Shown here: one piece after another, positions 1-7,975 of the stretch
Layout of the letters: every line of letters starts with the position of its first letter
How positions within the stretch are numbered: position 1 is the first letter of the stretch
Position numbers and translations under genes: made by a program
Notes under the pieces: generated by a model
Seen by the model: the letters and a program-made list of their open reading frames with translations, nothing else
The model's database searches: none
What the model was told of the DNA's origin: nothing
Source: Bradyrhizobium sp. ISRA464
GTDB lineage: Bacteria; Pseudomonadota; Alphaproteobacteria; Rhizobiales; Xanthobacteraceae
DNA: 64,000 nt
Assembly: GCF_029910095.1 (NCBI RefSeq)
Contig: NZ_CP094526.1
Span: forward strand, 2,294,001-2,358,000
Reading direction: 5' to 3'

Positions 1-1
1 C

Positions 2-267
2 GGCCAATCGCGCGTCACCCGCATGGGCTTCTGGCACGGCGGCATGCCCGGTTACGGTCTAAGACGCCAGTTGCTTGATGAGACCGGGATCGTAAGAACC
101 AGCTTGAATACGGCCAGAAGAAATACCTCCAGACTGACCGCATTAAGATCATTCACGGCCCGGACCGAGAGGTCGAGACCGTCAGACGCGTCTTCATGTC
201 CTTCGTGTCGGAAGGGAAATACCTTGGCGAGCTCAAATCCGATATGGCGGGCTGCTGGCTAATGTGA
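2..267 (+). pseudogene. Serine recombinase fragment, frameshifted
   Basis: Two reading frames together give a stretch typical of large serine recombinases (resolvase/invertase family, Recombinase domain). The first frame reads GQSRVTRMGFWHGGMPGYGLRR up to about position 88. The second continues with KKYLQTDR, HGPDREVETVRRVF and a short tail to a stop at 265-267. A full protein would have about 500 residues with an N-terminal catalytic serine domain. Only part of the middle is inside the window, and it is broken by a frameshift near position 90. It is probably a dead integrase or recombinase of the island that ends at the tRNA scar at 7749. The family call rests on recognised motif order, not on a search. 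Confidence 0.6.
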
Positions 268-636
268 ACCTGCTCGATGCCGCCCACACGACCGCGTTGG
301 GAGACGCGGCGGTACGAGCGGCCGCATCGAATGCTTGACACCGCCGCTTATCGGCATGGGGCTTTGTTGAGCAAGACCACCTGCCGGTGCCCTGACGGTC
401 GCCTTGTCTAACTGGCAAGCACTTGAAATATCGTTGCTTTCTGTGCCTGGGTAGAAGGCGCTAAACAGAATGCTACGCATCTGTCGAACCGGCACACGTG
501 GCGAATGAGATTCCGGGCGTCGGAATCGAACGGGGGATAGGTTCCCTCAAGTTGCGACTCGCGTAACAGTTGCGGCTATACTCCTAGGATTCATGAACGG
601 CGAATCCACTTTCAGCTTCAGTTTGGGAGCGAACGT
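268..636. other. Intergenic region upstream of the putative defence operon
   Basis: I see no convincing gene in these 369 bases. A possible promoter for the following operon is TTGCGA at 552-557 and TATACT at 577-582, but the 19-base spacing is long and support is weak. A phrase near 356-372 (GGGGCTTTGTTGAGCA) resembles the end of an IS5-type element, without further support. The ribosome-binding site GGGAG at 625-629 belongs to the gene starting at 637. Confidence 0.3.
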
Positions 637-1695
637 ATGTCTTTGGCAATTGAGTTGCTGCCGGTCGGCGACAGCGACGGGGACGCGATTATTGTCCAGT
701 GGGGCGAGAACCACGAGTACTGGCTGAACCTCACGGATGGCGGGTATGCTTCCGTTGGCGACAAGGTGATTGCCCATATCGAGGCCCACTACGGGCGAGA
801 TGTCACGATACACAACATGATCGTTTCCCACGCGGATAATGACCATGCGGCTGGCCTGATCCCGGTCTTCGAGCGCTTCAAGGTCGGCAAACTTTGGATG
901 AACCGGCCCTGGCTCTACGCTCACGAGGTCATCGGGGACTTCCATCCAAATTGGAAAGTGGAGAACTGGATCGATTACGTTCGGGGCGAGCACGAATACC
1001 TCGTTGAACTGGAAAACCTCGCCCGCGCCCGTGGGATGGAGCCGCTAGAGGTCTTCCGAGGCACGCAGATCGGCCCTAGCCTGGTGCTTGCGCCGTCGCG
1101 TGAAAGGTACATCAAGCTCATCCCCGATCTCGACAAAACGCCGCCGCCCTATAAGAGCGACACTGCCACGGCCTCGCGGGGACTGTTTGAACTCGCAACG
1201 GGCGTTCTCGACCGGCTGAAAGAAACGCTTTACATCGAAACTCTCGACCAAAATCCTCCTGCAACCTCGGCGTCGAACGAAACGAGCGTGGTCCAGCTTG
1301 TCTCCCATGAAAGCCACAATGTTCTTCTGACTGCCGACGCCGGCCCCGAGGCGCTTACGGAAGCTGCGAACTATGCGGCTCTTCTCGGGATGCTTAGCCC
1401 ACCCGACCTCGTCCAAATCCCACACCAAGGAAGTCGCCGTAATGTCACTCCTGCGGTCTTGAATGCATTGCTAGGCGAGCCGAACGGGGGCGCCCAAGCG
1501 CGTGGGCGTGCCTATGTGATGGTTGGGGCCAAGAAGCCAGACCACCCGCGCAAGAAGGTCACAAACGCGTTTATTCGGCGAGGGTACCCGGTTTCAGTGG
1601 GGCGCACGGGCTGGATGCGCCTGCACTGGGGCTTCGACGCACGAGGCGTTCCGCTCTCCGTCGAACCGTTCTCCCATGACGTAGAGGACGATTAG
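637..1695 (+). CDS. Metallo-beta-lactamase-fold hydrolase, ComEC/Rec2-like
   Basis: A 352-residue protein with the metal-binding signature HADNDH at residues 65-70, which is the HxDxDH motif of the metallo-beta-lactamase fold. Later there is a TADAG aspartate and an IPHQGS histidine, placed as in the extracellular hydrolase domain of ComEC/Rec2. Members of this fold hydrolyse phosphoesters or nucleic acids; the substrate here is unknown. There is no signal peptide or membrane segment, so it should be cytoplasmic. GGGAG lies 8 bases before the ATG. It is the first gene of a four-gene unit: its TAG overlaps the GTG of the next gene (TAGTG), so the two are probably translationally coupled. The company of a membrane protein and a TIR protein suggests a defence role, which is inference. 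Confidence 0.8.
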   Translation: MSLAIELLPVGDSDGDAIIVQWGENHEYWLNLTDGGYASVGDKVIAHIEAHYGRDVTIHNMIVSHADNDHAAGLIPVFERFKVGKLWMNRPWLYAHEVIGDFHPNWKVENWIDYVRGEHEYLVELENLARARGMEPLEVFRGTQIGPSLVLAPSRERYIKLIPDLDKTPPPYKSDTATASRGLFELATGVLDRLKETLYIETLDQNPPATSASNETSVVQLVSHESHNVLLTADAGPEALTEAANYAALLGMLSPPDLVQIPHQGSRRNVTPAVLNALLGEPNGGAQARGRAYVMVGAKKPDHPRKKVTNAFIRRGYPVSVGRTGWMRLHWGFDARGVPLSVEPFSHDVEDD

Positions 1696-2486
1696 TGCTC
1701 AAGAACCTTGACGCCTACAGCATACGGGCTCGCTACTATCCCGCGCTGCTCGCGACCATTCCCGGCCTCGCTGCACTGGCGATCCTGATTTCCTGGTCCC
1801 GGTTCGGCCTCACGACGGTGGTAGCCTCTACCGCCATTCCTGTCCTCGTGTTCGCGTCTGCCGACATTGCACGGCGGATTGGTAAGCGCATCGAAGAGCG
1901 CATTTACGAGGAAACTGGCGGGAAGCCGTCGATCACGATGCTCCGCTACTCTGATGATACGTTCGATGCCGCCTCGAAAGAACAGTACCGCGCGTTTTAT
2001 GCGTCCAAGATCAATCTGCCCATTCCAACCGAGGAAGCTGAACAGGCCAAAGTGAAAGCTGGCGACGCATTCTATGACCGAGGCGGAGCATGGCTGCGCG
2101 AGAATACCCGCGATGCCAAGAAATTCGCTGTGCTGTTTGCCGAGAACGTAACGTATGGCTTTCGGCGCAATCTATTCGGGTTGAAATGGCCTGCGCTCAC
2201 CCTGAACCTTGCGCTCGTCCTGCTCTGTGGAGTTCTGCTCGACAGACGGATGCCGATTGATACCGACGACGATACGACCATGCGCCTCATCGTCGTCGTG
2301 GCACTAGCAGTCGTGCATTCGCTCTACATGGGGCTTGGTGTGAGCAAAAAGAGCGTGATTGACGCTTCTCGAACATACGCCCGGCAATTGATCCTTTCCT
2401 GCGAGGCAATGATCAACAAGGCGAATTCGGCGTCGGCGGCAGCGGCGAAGCCGAAGAAGTCCAAGAAGGACAATAGGAGACTGTGA
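1695..2486 (+). CDS. Four-helix membrane protein, possible pore-forming effector
   Basis: A 263-residue protein of no recognised named family. It has two hydrophobic segments near residues 14-32 and 36-55, a polar middle of about 105 residues, then two more hydrophobic segments near 163-181 and 193-213. The tail is lysine-rich and probably cytoplasmic. This 2+2 helix layout resembles the 4TM effectors (S-4TM/SLATT-type) described in nucleotide-signalling conflict systems, but I see no diagnostic motif. It starts with GTG overlapping the stop of the MBL gene, and its own TGA overlaps the ATG of the next small gene (TGATG). It is therefore clearly part of one operon. Membrane location is visible in the sequence; pore formation is a guess. 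Confidence 0.75.
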   Translation: MLKNLDAYSIRARYYPALLATIPGLAALAILISWSRFGLTTVVASTAIPVLVFASADIARRIGKRIEERIYEETGGKPSITMLRYSDDTFDAASKEQYRAFYASKINLPIPTEEAEQAKVKAGDAFYDRGGAWLRENTRDAKKFAVLFAENVTYGFRRNLFGLKWPALTLNLALVLLCGVLLDRRMPIDTDDDTTMRLIVVVALAVVHSLYMGLGVSKKSVIDASRTYARQLILSCEAMINKANSASAAAAKPKKSKKDNRRL

Positions 2487-2717
2487 TGGCGAAGGTTACC
2501 GTCTACCGGTGGGCCAAATATGACATTCGACGATGCGAGTCAGAAGTCCCGCCGTTGGGCTACACGAGAAGCGATTGATTGGGCTGGCGGGTATCCGATC
2601 GAGCACACTGCCACCGAGGTAGACGAGTCGGTTCTGGGCGGTGAGATCGCTGGAATGACCAGCAGAGATTTTGATCCCAACGCGATCGAGGGATTTTCAA
2701 ATCAGGTGCGCGGCTAG
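2486..2717 (+). pseudogene. Small conserved protein, split by a frameshift
   Basis: The frame opening at the ATG overlapping the upstream stop reads MAKVTVYRWAKYDI, then runs out of frame and stops. The adjacent frame carries a natural-looking continuation from about 2530: SQKSRRWATREAIDWA, then EVDESVLGGEIAGMT, ending at 2717. Joined with one base change near 2528-2533 they give about 75 residues, like small hypothetical proteins I recall from rhizobia that begin MAKVTVY. It sits exactly between the membrane gene and the TIR gene. Either it is a fresh one-base indel (or sequencing error), or the two frames are joined by ribosomal frameshifting. No slippery heptamer is obvious. Function is unknown. 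Confidence 0.55.
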
Positions 2718-2767
2718 AACCGCTCTTGAACCCATGGACTGATTGGCGGAGAAAAGTGGAGACCGAC

Positions 2768-3493
2768 ATGGCTAGATGCACAGCACCAGTAAGAGGCCAT
2801 CGCACAGCGAGCGCGGCAGCAGAATGCCCCGCATGTGGTAGCCGGTATGGTGGTCGCTATAGCGGCTACAGCTCGTACTCACCCTCATCCTATTCCTCTC
2901 CGTCCTACTCCTCGTCCTGGAGCAGTGGCGGTGAGCGAAGCAGTAGCGGCCGGTCCAGTCGCAACACAAAGCCTCACTGGTCGGGAGCCGGTTCGTCTCA
3001 GCTTTACACGCCTGAGGAGGTTCGTGCGCTCACGCCAATCCGCGAAACGGTCGAGAAGCGCGCGACAATGCTAGACCTCCGGCAGATCTTTCTGTGCCAT
3101 GCTTGGGACGATCGGCAAAGAGCCGCTAAGGAGCTGTACGATCTACTGTTGGCACGTAATATCTCGGTCTGGTTCAGCGAGACGGACATCGGTCTCGGCG
3201 AGCCATTCATGCGCGCCATCGACAAGGGCTTGGCCAAGTCGCGCATGGGGATTGTGTTGGTGACGCCTGCACTGTTGAAGCGCCTTCCAGCAGCGGGCGT
3301 GGCAGACAAGGAGCTTTCGGTACTCCTGGCGCGTGACCAGCTCGTTCCCATCGTGCATAACACGACGTACGAAGCTCTCCGCGACGTAAGTCCTATGCTC
3401 GCCTCGCGAAACGGCCTCGACACTGCGGAAATGCCGATGTCCGATGTCGCAGCCAAGCTCGCCGAGCTCGTCACCGTCCCTGTTGCTGCGTGA
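2768..3493 (+). CDS. Zinc-ribbon / TIR domain protein
   Basis: A 241-residue protein. I chose the ATG at 2768 because GTGGAG lies just upstream; an earlier in-frame ATG at 2726 has no such site. Residues 4-24 hold a cysteine pair (CPACG) and an upstream Cys/His, like a small zinc ribbon. A Ser/Tyr/Gly-rich linker follows (residues 24-75). The C-terminal half is a TIR domain: IFLCHAWDD opens it, then VWFSETDIGLG, GIVLVTP, and ADKELSVLL. The Glu in DKEL aligns with the catalytic Glu of NAD-cleaving TIRs such as SARM1. It is therefore a candidate NADase effector or NAD-derived signal producer. It is the last gene of the MBL/membrane/small-protein unit, 50 bases after the small gene. Confidence 0.85.
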   Translation: MARCTAPVRGHRTASAAAECPACGSRYGGRYSGYSSYSPSSYSSPSYSSSWSSGGERSSSGRSSRNTKPHWSGAGSSQLYTPEEVRALTPIRETVEKRATMLDLRQIFLCHAWDDRQRAAKELYDLLLARNISVWFSETDIGLGEPFMRAIDKGLAKSRMGIVLVTPALLKRLPAAGVADKELSVLLARDQLVPIVHNTTYEALRDVSPMLASRNGLDTAEMPMSDVAAKLAELVTVPVAA

Positions 3494-3944
3494 AGACTGC
3501 GCAGAGTATACGTTCTGCGAAGCTATGGGTACCGCTTCCTACTCCAACTTGCATTAAATGGCTCTGCCACGACACTCCCCCGTTAACACCCATCAGCTAT
3601 TCGTAAGTCAATGATTTGAAGAGCTAGTAATGAAGAGGCGCGTGATTTTCGTTAGCTGATAGCCCGAGTCGGGACGTGTCAGACCGCTTCACTTCACCTG
3701 CGGTCATTCTCTCATGCGACGAACGCTCGTCAATGCGTGGATAAGTTCGGCGCTGACTACGAGCGCTTGTCAAGCGCGGCCGCGCGAACCAGCTTCATGT
3801 GTTCGCTCCACTGTGCTTCTTAGAGCGGAGAGTCTTACGGCACTTCTTCAATGAGAAAGCGGCAAGCTGCTGCCCGAGCGTTGGCCGTTTGAGACATGCC
3901 TGGAACTATAACACGATCGCTCGATATGCGCATGCGGATAAGCA
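3494..3944. other. Intergenic gap between convergent genes
   Basis: This gap lies between the TIR gene and a convergent gene on the minus strand. I find no gene with a plausible start and codon pattern. An imperfect inverted pair ATCAGCTA / TAGCTGAT lies near 3592 and 3652, of unknown meaning. No clear terminator was seen. Confidence 0.3.
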
Positions 3945-4751
3945 TCAGTGCATCTGCGCGACGATCTTTAACCAAGAGATCACAACATCGATCGCTTTGT
4001 GAATTTGATCGTTGTAGGTCGCGGCGACAACAGCGCCAACGGCCGGAATGCCGGTCTTAATTGAGATGTCAATTGCGAGATCGATCTTCTTGCCACCCCA
4101 CTTGATTGATGCGAGCGCGGTCTTCGCTAGCGCTTCGCCGGCCTTCTTGATCAATGAGATAGACGGGTTCGGCTCGCCTAATTCGGCGTGCAGCGCTGCC
4201 ACGGGCTCGCGCAAACTTTCGACGATCTCCGTATCATCGAGCGTTTCAGGCGGGTTGTTGTGGCCCATGCCGACCGGCCTCGGCAGGTCCAACATGTCGA
4301 GTAGTTCTTTGAGAACGTAGCGAGCCCGCTCTCGTGCTTCGAGGTCTTGCTGCGAGCCGTACCGATCGTTCGGGTCGTCGCTGAAGTCTTCGAATGAAGG
4401 TCGCGCCTCCTCCGGTCCATCGTAGTCGTCTTGGTGATCATCGTGGTTCGGAGCCCATTCGAGAATGCCGTCCCTCTGCACCTCGAAGATCACTTCTTCG
4501 ATAAGAGCCTGCGGTGCAATGCCGTCAAACTTTTCATAGAGTTCTTCGGTCGCGTCGTATGGACCGCCACGATTCCACAGGTACCCGCCCTCGGCAGATA
4601 CGTAGGACGTGCGCTCGGCCGGGTCCTCGTAGTTCTGGCGAAACCAGTCGATCATAGCCTGCCGCTTGTCGGCCTTGCGCATCTTACGGAATTGAGTGCG
4701 CGTAATGTCGAACTGCGAGCTGTCCTTGAGAAATGCGGGCCGTTTTGCCAT
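3945..4751 (-). CDS. Hypothetical protein with acidic middle and MGHNNPPE motif
   Basis: A 268-residue protein that I cannot assign to a function. The N-terminal 100 residues look folded and conserved (AEGGYLWNRGGPYDATEEL; EEVIFEVQRDGILEWAP). Residues about 104-130 are very acidic (DDHQDDYDGPEEARP). Near residue 168 comes MGHNNPPE, a phrase I recall from several small rhizobial and phage-linked proteins of unknown role. The C-terminal 60 residues are weakly hydrophobic and could form amphipathic helices. The gene is convergent with the putative TIR operon and lies inside the same tRNA-bounded island, so a phage- or defence-related role is possible but unproven. The ATG at 4751 has only a weak ribosome-binding site. 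Confidence 0.6.
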   Translation of the reverse strand: MAKRPAFLKDSSQFDITRTQFRKMRKADKRQAMIDWFRQNYEDPAERTSYVSAEGGYLWNRGGPYDATEELYEKFDGIAPQALIEEVIFEVQRDGILEWAPNHDDHQDDYDGPEEARPSFEDFSDDPNDRYGSQQDLEARERARYVLKELLDMLDLPRPVGMGHNNPPETLDDTEIVESLREPVAALHAELGEPNPSISLIKKAGEALAKTALASIKWGGKKIDLAIDISIKTGIPAVGAVVAATYNDQIHKAIDVVISWLKIVAQMH

Positions 4752-5056
4752 TACAAGCCAATCGAAATGTCGGTCAAAAGCAATGTCTAAAGTTGCATCC
4801 GGAAATGTTCAAGCCGGACGCGGCACCCTTGCGGTACCGTTCTCCCATCCCCGGCCTGCTTGAATGAAGCGGGGCGCTAGCGCCGCTCTTTCTCGGCGGG
4901 AGACCAGCGAGCAACCTGTGCCAACGGTCGCACCTCTATTCGCCGTGGCACGCGCCCATGACGAACAGCTCTATGTCGGATTCACAAAGGAAATCGAACC
5001 GCTGAAGTCGGGCCTTTTCATAGACGACAATCCGCCCAAGATCCCCACTCCGCGGC
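4752..5056. other. Gap without a recognisable gene
   Basis: A plus-strand frame near 4950-5030 reads DEQLYVGFTKEIEPLKSGLF and may be a gene remnant, but it has no credible start or family match. Nothing else is supported here. Confidence 0.25.
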
Positions 5057-5206
5057 ATGGACTACAAAAAGTCGAGAACGATCGCCGATGTTCTCTACAC
5101 CGTCACGCCGCAAGGCGAGAACACGCTGAGGGTCCGCAACGGCAAGCGAGCGCTGGTTAAGGCGCTTCTCAAAGCCAAGAGAGTCGATCAGATCAAAGGC
5201 GACTAA
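5057..5206 (+). CDS. Possible small basic protein, 49 residues
   Basis: A short frame starting MDYKKSRTIADVLYTVTP and ending VDQIKGD. It has a protein-like composition (basic, with alternating hydrophobic residues) but no family I recognise. The ATG lacks a good ribosome-binding site, so it could be the C-terminal remnant of a longer broken gene. Weak call. Confidence 0.3.
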   Translation: MDYKKSRTIADVLYTVTPQGENTLRVRNGKRALVKALLKAKRVDQIKGD

Positions 5207-5764
5207 GAAGTAAGCGGGATCGTGGATGACCTGCTCGGCCGCTTCTCTGCAGTCCGCCGAACTTTTCGTTTCGACCGGATGTCGTCCTGGCGAAGCTCGA
5301 CCCTGCTGTGCTGGGGACTTTGACGCGCTGGTGATCGGCCTTCAAGCGGTGTCGCGCTTTAAGGGACAAATCGTTGTCCCTTACTGTGGCTTTTGCGGAC
5401 GCGACGCGCACATGTCCTTGATAAGGGAGAACCGGCCTATTGCCGGCGTTTATTCCCGCTTGGGGCTATCGCCGAGGCTGCGACAAGCTGTTCTTTTGAC
5501 AGGGGACAAGGAAGGGAGCGGGACCACCTAGGCGACGCCGAGACGCTGGCTCGGTATACTGGCCTGCCGACTGGGGTCAATAAAACCAATGACCTTATCG
5601 CGGAGCGCATGGATTAGGGCCGGCAGGCTTGGGGGGAAGGTCGCCGATGGTCGGCCCTGTGACGGTAGGTCTACAGACGCATTTTCGAGTGGAGCGGCCA
5701 ATTCGCTTGTGATAAAGCGGCGGACCGCCCCTGAGCACAATGGGCGCCAGAGCCGCACAGGCGA
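5207..5764. other. Gap without a recognisable gene
   Basis: Several short open frames occur on both strands, but none has a recognisable motif, codon pattern or ribosome-binding site. The stretch looks like decayed island sequence. Confidence 0.25.
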
Positions 5765-5872
5765 ATGCATGCGCTAGCGGCAGATCGGGAAAAACGGCTC
5801 CGCGTTGAACCAGGTGATGTCACCTTCGATTACTTCGGGCTACTGCAGCGGCCCTACAAATCGAAAGGATAG
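5765..5872 (+). pseudogene. Possible C-terminal gene remnant, 35 codons
   Basis: The frame reads MHALAADREKRLRVEPGD, then VTFDYFGLLQRPYKSKG and a stop at 5870-5872. It looks like the tail of a longer protein whose upstream part is not open. The parent family is not recognised. It ends 6 bases before another tiny frame. Confidence 0.25.
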
Positions 5873-5878
5873 AACTCA

Positions 5879-5962
5879 ATGACTACCACCCTCAATATCC
5901 GGGTGGACGTTGGTAATCTCGCATTAGCAGCGGCCATCATTGCGCACGCTCTAGTGCACTGA
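5879..5962 (+). CDS. Tiny hydrophobic peptide, 27 residues
   Basis: The frame reads MTTTLNIRVDVGNLALAAAI and ends IAHALVH. It is preceded by GAAAGGA at a suitable distance and followed within 25 bases by a strong terminator hairpin. That layout (ribosome-binding site, frame, terminator) is the only support. It could be a small membrane peptide or the remnant of one. No family is recognised. Confidence 0.3.
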   Translation: MTTTLNIRVDVGNLALAAAIIAHALVH

Positions 5963-5985
5963 CCGGAGTATCATCGAGCCAAACG

Positions 5986-6020
5986 AACCCGCTGGAGGCC
6001 TCCGGTGGGTTCAGCTTTTT
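5986..6020 (+). terminator. Rho-independent terminator, 26-base palindrome
   Basis: Two 13-base arms (5986-5998 and 5999-6011) pair along their whole length, with only two G-U wobbles and no loop bases; the centre is GGAGGCCTCC. The palindrome is followed by CAGCTTTTTG. The form matches rhizobial terminators with AACCC/GGGTT ends. It would end transcription of the small frames before it. Confidence 0.55.
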
Positions 6021-6137
6021 GCGGGGCAGCGTCGAGTAGCAATGAGAAGCAGCAGCGCGGACGCTGCGAAAGACGTAGGTAAACGATGCGTATTCTGCGT
6101 TTCGTGCCCGTCCTGATGACGCGGTGGCGCGCGCGAG

Positions 6138-6704
6138 GAGGCCTGGAAGGAGATCACGCCGCTCGCCGACCTGTCGCAGGATACTTTTCCTCGCGCCCTG
6201 ACGGGGCGACCTGCACACGTCTTGCACCGCTTGCGGGCGACAATGCGTTCGGCGTGACGCGCGCGACGATGGCGGTCGAAGCGACGCGGCAGCGGCCCTG
6301 CTGGTGGCCTCCGAGATGATGGCCCGACGGCTCAACGCGAGTCGGCCATTGCGGATCATATCGGTGACCCGCTGCGGCGGCGACTCGGCCATGCCCGGCG
6401 CGGCGCCGATTGCGGCGGCAAAGAGCCTCCTTGCAGCGCAAGGGATCGCGGCGACGCAGATTGCGGTGGTCGAGGTTATGGAGGCATTTGCCGCTCAAGC
6501 GATTGCCTGCGTCGAAGGCATCGGGGTGCAGGAATCGGCGCTCAACCGTGGCGGCGGCGGACTCGCACGGACAACCGATCGGTGCATCGGGCGCGATCCT
6601 GGCCGTGCGCCTATGAAATGCAATCGGAATCATCCGGTGCGATTGGGCTGGCGGCGATCGCGGCCGCGGGCGGGCTCGGCAGCGCCCTACTTGCGACGAT
6701 CTGA
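6138..6704 (+). pseudogene. Thiolase (acetyl-CoA acyltransferase) remnant, several frameshifts
   Basis: The C-terminal part of a thiolase can be read by changing frame at least three times. Frames read in order: DLSQDTFPRALT; SDAAAALLVASEMMARRLN; VTRCGGDSAMPG; EVMEAFAAQAIACVEGIG; NRGGGGLA; GQPIGASGAILAVRL; and IAAAGGLGSALLATI, ending at 6702-6704. The NExFA-like (MEAFAAQ) and GxPxGASGA signatures of thiolases are clear. Normal thiolases have about 390 residues; the N-terminal half, with the first catalytic Cys, is absent. The remnant is followed 19 bases later by a MaoC-like gene, a natural partner in acyl-CoA metabolism, so an old operon has decayed here. Confidence 0.75.
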
Positions 6705-6722
6705 GGAGAAGGACGGGCCGCG

Positions 6723-7304
6723 ATGATTCAAATGCCGCCAGACCCCGAATCTCCGACGCAGGCGACCGCACTTCGCGTTGCGCGGGCGATCGATCTTGCC
6801 GCCTTCGTGGGCACCGAACTCGCTCCCCGCCGCTGGCGATCGATCACGCAGGATGAGGTCGACCGTTTCGTCGCGCTGACAGGTGATCGGAACCGGGTTC
6901 ATACCGATACGGAGCGTGCCTGGTGCGAACTGGACGGAGGTGCGACGATCGCGCCCGGCCAATTGCTCCTGGCGCTCGTGCTGGCTCTTTTGCGGGAGGC
7001 ATATGTCGTCATAGGTGCTGCGCAAAGCCGTGCGGCGGCTCTCCGTGCGGTTCGATTTCGCCATCCGGTGCGTCCGGGCGATATATTTCGACTACTGGCG
7101 CGATTGACCCTGGTGGAACAGCGACACGGCTTCGTGCAGATTGACGCATTATGCGATCTCGAACCGAACTCGGGAGAACGAGCGTTGACGTCACGCGCAC
7201 CGATGTTTTTTCGACTGATGCAAACGCATTCGGTCAATGCGGCACTGGCGCTGCGAAAGCCAGGATCTCTGCAGAAGAAATCGACGCTTTTCCCAGCTAC
7301 CTGA
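6723..7304 (+). CDS. MaoC-like acyl-CoA dehydratase
   Basis: A 193-residue protein with a MaoC/hot-dog hydratase pattern. WRSITQDEVDRFVALTGDRNRVHTD carries the Asp-x-Asn-x-x-His type active-site loop, followed by GATIAPGQLLLALVLALL. Such enzymes hydrate enoyl-CoA substrates. The usual glycine-rich GDTL-like strand is recognisable as RPGDIFRLLARLTLVE. The ATG at 6723 is preceded by GAGGAGAAGG some distance upstream. The C-terminal 35 residues look unusual for the family and may reflect an altered end. Its upstream partner gene is a dead thiolase, so it may be on its way to loss. Confidence 0.65.
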   Translation: MIQMPPDPESPTQATALRVARAIDLAAFVGTELAPRRWRSITQDEVDRFVALTGDRNRVHTDTERAWCELDGGATIAPGQLLLALVLALLREAYVVIGAAQSRAAALRAVRFRHPVRPGDIFRLLARLTLVEQRHGFVQIDALCDLEPNSGERALTSRAPMFFRLMQTHSVNAALALRKPGSLQKKSTLFPAT

Positions 7305-7697
7305 AAATTATCAAATCAACTAGTCGCATGAATCGGGTGCTGCCTACTCCGCGGCCTCGCAAGCCCATGAAGGGTGCCGAGCAAGTTAGGCCCGCTTCGA
7401 AGAAGGCCTCCGGCGATAGTGGCGCGTGCAGCGGACCACTGACTCAAACACCGATACAGCAGCGAAAACGGCGCGCGGCCCCCAGCGTACCAATTAGTCA
7501 CGCGAGGGTGGTCCTTCTGGTCAGTTAACCTCGGCTGTAGATCCCGCCGCTCAGTCAACGATGCCCACCGTCACCGAGCTCCGTTCTTCTTCAAGAACGC
7601 CGCAACGAAATCGCAACGAATTGGGTGAAACGACCGTGAACAAAACGGGACGGAAACGACTGTCACGTCAAGAAATATCAATACCTTAGAAGATACT
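7305..7697. other. Gap before the tRNA scar
   Basis: I see no gene. A direct repeat (CGCAACGAA, 7602-7620) and A-rich stretches near 7630-7690 lie just before the tRNA 3' fragment, where integrase arm or core sites would be expected, but no specific site can be named. Confidence 0.25.
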
Positions 7698-7749
7698 CAC
7701 TGCGTTCGGGACGCAGGGGTCGCAGGTTCGAATCCTGCCACTCCGACCA
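7698..7749 (+). repeat. Attachment-site scar: 3' part of tRNA-Pro(CGG)
   Basis: The bases contain an anticodon arm (CTGCG-TTCGGGA-CGCAG, anticodon CGG), the T arm (GCAGG-TTCGAAT-CCTGC) and an acceptor 3' strand ending CCACTCCGACCA. The 5' half of the tRNA is missing. The bases before 7698 do not form a D arm or the 5' acceptor strand, so this is not a working tRNA gene. Integrative islands that insert into a tRNA 3' end leave exactly such a copy at their far end. By the usual geometry the intact tRNA-Pro and the integrase lie to the left, outside the window, and the island ends here. Confidence 0.8.
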
Positions 7750-7975
7750 TTCATTTTTCAGGCGTTTTCTGATTGCTGGCGGTTCCCAAGTCAACCGGCA
7801 ACGCCTGCTTCACCCCAATGTCATATCAGCTTCCGGGGCGGCGGTCGTGCGCGAATCGCGGCCGCTCGGTTCCTTTATCGTGAGCAGTGCCTAGCCGGCC
7901 ATCGAGATACAAGGCGGCAGTCGACGCGGGATGGCGTTGAGCGCGCAGCTCTCTGGGGGACTGACGTTGTTTGTG

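Noticed and set aside
7698..7749. Intact tRNA-Pro gene
   Set aside because: No D arm or 5' acceptor strand lies upstream; only the anticodon arm, T arm and 3' acceptor are present.
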